DNA from: Arthrobacter sp. UM1
Lineage (GTDB): Bacteria; Actinomycetota; Actinomycetes; Actinomycetales; Micrococcaceae
DNA length: 64,000 bases
Direction of reading: 5' to 3'
Assembly (NCBI RefSeq): GCF_020483305.1
Contig: NZ_JACWAB010000003.1
Location: 124,001-188,000, forward strand
This document shows, piece after piece, positions 63,538 to 64,000 of this stretch. The first letter of the stretch is position 1, and each line of letters begins with the position of its first letter. The translations under genes and the position numbers were made by a program. A model generated the notes under the pieces. That model did not search any database, was not told where the DNA came from, and was given only the letters and a program-made list of their open reading frames with translations.

Positions 63538-63566
63538 ATTATACCGGAGAACCCGCGGAAGGTCGA
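63538..63566 (-). promoter_or_regulatory. trpT-secE-nusG promoter
   Basis: On the minus strand TCGACC (63561-63566) and a consensus TATAAT (63538-63543) are 17 nt apart. It is the strongest -10 in the window and suits a stable RNA gene. Confidence 0.7.
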
Positions 63567-63600
63567 ACCGAACGCCTGGTGCCGCCCGGTTTCACACGCC

Positions 63601-63606
63601 TATGCT
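63601..63606 (+). promoter_or_regulatory. -10 element of the aminotransferase gene, leaderless
   Basis: TATGCT ends 6 nt before the ATG at 63613, the spacing of a leaderless promoter. No ribosome site precedes the ATG. The -35 is weak. Confidence 0.5.
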
Positions 63607-63612
63607 GGGGGC

Positions 63613-64000
63613 ATGTCGAACTCCCGCCCTGCCCAGCACCGGCGCGTCAGCGAGCGCGTCTCCGCCATCGCCGAGTCCGCCACCCTCGCCGTCGACTCCA
63701 AGGCCAAGGCGCTCAAGGCCGCCGGCCGCCCGGTGATCGGATTCGGCGCCGGGGAGCCGGACTTCCCCACCCCCGACTACATCGTGGAGGCCGCCGTCGA
63801 GGCGGCGCGCGACCCGCGCAACCACCGCTACTCCCCCACCCCGGGCCTTCCCGAGCTGCGCAAGGCCATCGCGGAGAAGACCGTCCGGGACTCCGGGTAC
63901 CCGGCTGAGCCGGAGAACGTGCTCGTCACGAACGGCGGCAAGCAGGCCGTCTACGAGGCCTTCGCCACGCTCGTCGACCCGGGCGACGAGGTCATCATCC
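63613..64000 (+). CDS. Class I pyridoxal-phosphate aminotransferase (partial, 3' end outside the window)
   Basis: The first 129 residues of an aspartate-type aminotransferase: [51 protein letters not shown] and [13 protein letters not shown], the last preceding the cofactor phosphate site. The PLP lysine lies beyond the window edge. Actinobacteria commonly keep such a gene next to secE. Substrate (aspartate or an aromatic or branched-chain amino acid) cannot be told from this part. Confidence 0.9.
   Translation, partial: MSNSRPAQHRRVSERVSAIAESATLAVDSKAKALKAAGRPVIGFGAGEPDFPTPDYIVEAAVEAARDPRNHRYSPTPGLPELRKAIAEKTVRDSGYPAEPENVLVTNGGKQAVYEAFATLVDPGDEVII

Overview
The window is high-G+C, gene-dense actinobacterial DNA, most likely from the order Micrococcales and probably Micrococcaceae. 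Evidence: the actinobacterial ribosomal/RNA-polymerase gene order, a zinc-type RpoC and an NusG with a long acidic N-terminus, many GTG/TTG starts, -10 boxes of the TAnnnT type placed 6-8 nt before start codons (leaderless mRNAs), and an RpoB N-terminus that I recall matching Arthrobacter-type proteins. The assignment rests on memory of families; no search was run.

The backbone, read on the minus strand from right to left, is one ribosomal and transcription superoperon: trpT-secE-nusG-rplK-rplA, rplJ-rplL, rpoB-rpoC, rpsL-rpsG-fusA-tuf, the S10 operon (rpsJ to rpsQ), the spc operon (rplN to rplO), secY-adk-map, infA, rpsM-rpsK-rpoA-rplQ-truA, rplM-rpsI and glmM. Most transcription units have a recognisable promoter; a TAGACT -10 hexamer (or CAGACT) recurs upstream of rplJ, rpoB, rpsL, tuf, rpsJ, rplN and secY. 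Perfect GC-rich hairpins end the units. rpmJ (L36) is missing from its usual place between infA and rpsM.

Four blocks of non-ribosomal genes are wedged into this backbone. (1) Between rpsI and glmM: an LtrA-family membrane protein and a complete sialic acid/amino sugar block: nagB and nagA divergent, a family-5 ABC importer with a permease-ATPase fusion, and nanA-, nanK- and nanE-like genes. Together they would import N-acetylneuraminate, cleave it to ManNAc, phosphorylate and epimerise it to GlcNAc-6-P, then deacetylate and deaminate it to fructose-6-P; glmM next door uses the same hexosamine pool. (2) Between rpsQ and rplN, behind a strong terminator: two overlapping genes for a heterodimeric ABC exporter in which one subunit has lost the whole Walker A half of its ATPase domain and the other has lost its signature motif. 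(3) Between rplL and rpoB, mostly on the plus strand: acetyl-CoA acetyltransferase, a DUF218 protein, a FadR-type regulator, and a five-gene cluster (ethanolamine-type permease, glutamine-synthetase-like ligase, gamma-glutamyl hydrolase, aldehyde dehydrogenase, short-chain dehydrogenase) that fits ethanolamine breakdown through gamma-glutamyl intermediates. (4) Between rplJ and rplA: a large polytopic membrane protein resembling GT-C glycosyltransferases.

The right edge holds tRNA-Trp and the start of a class I aminotransferase. I see no insertion sequence, prophage, CRISPR array or rRNA gene.
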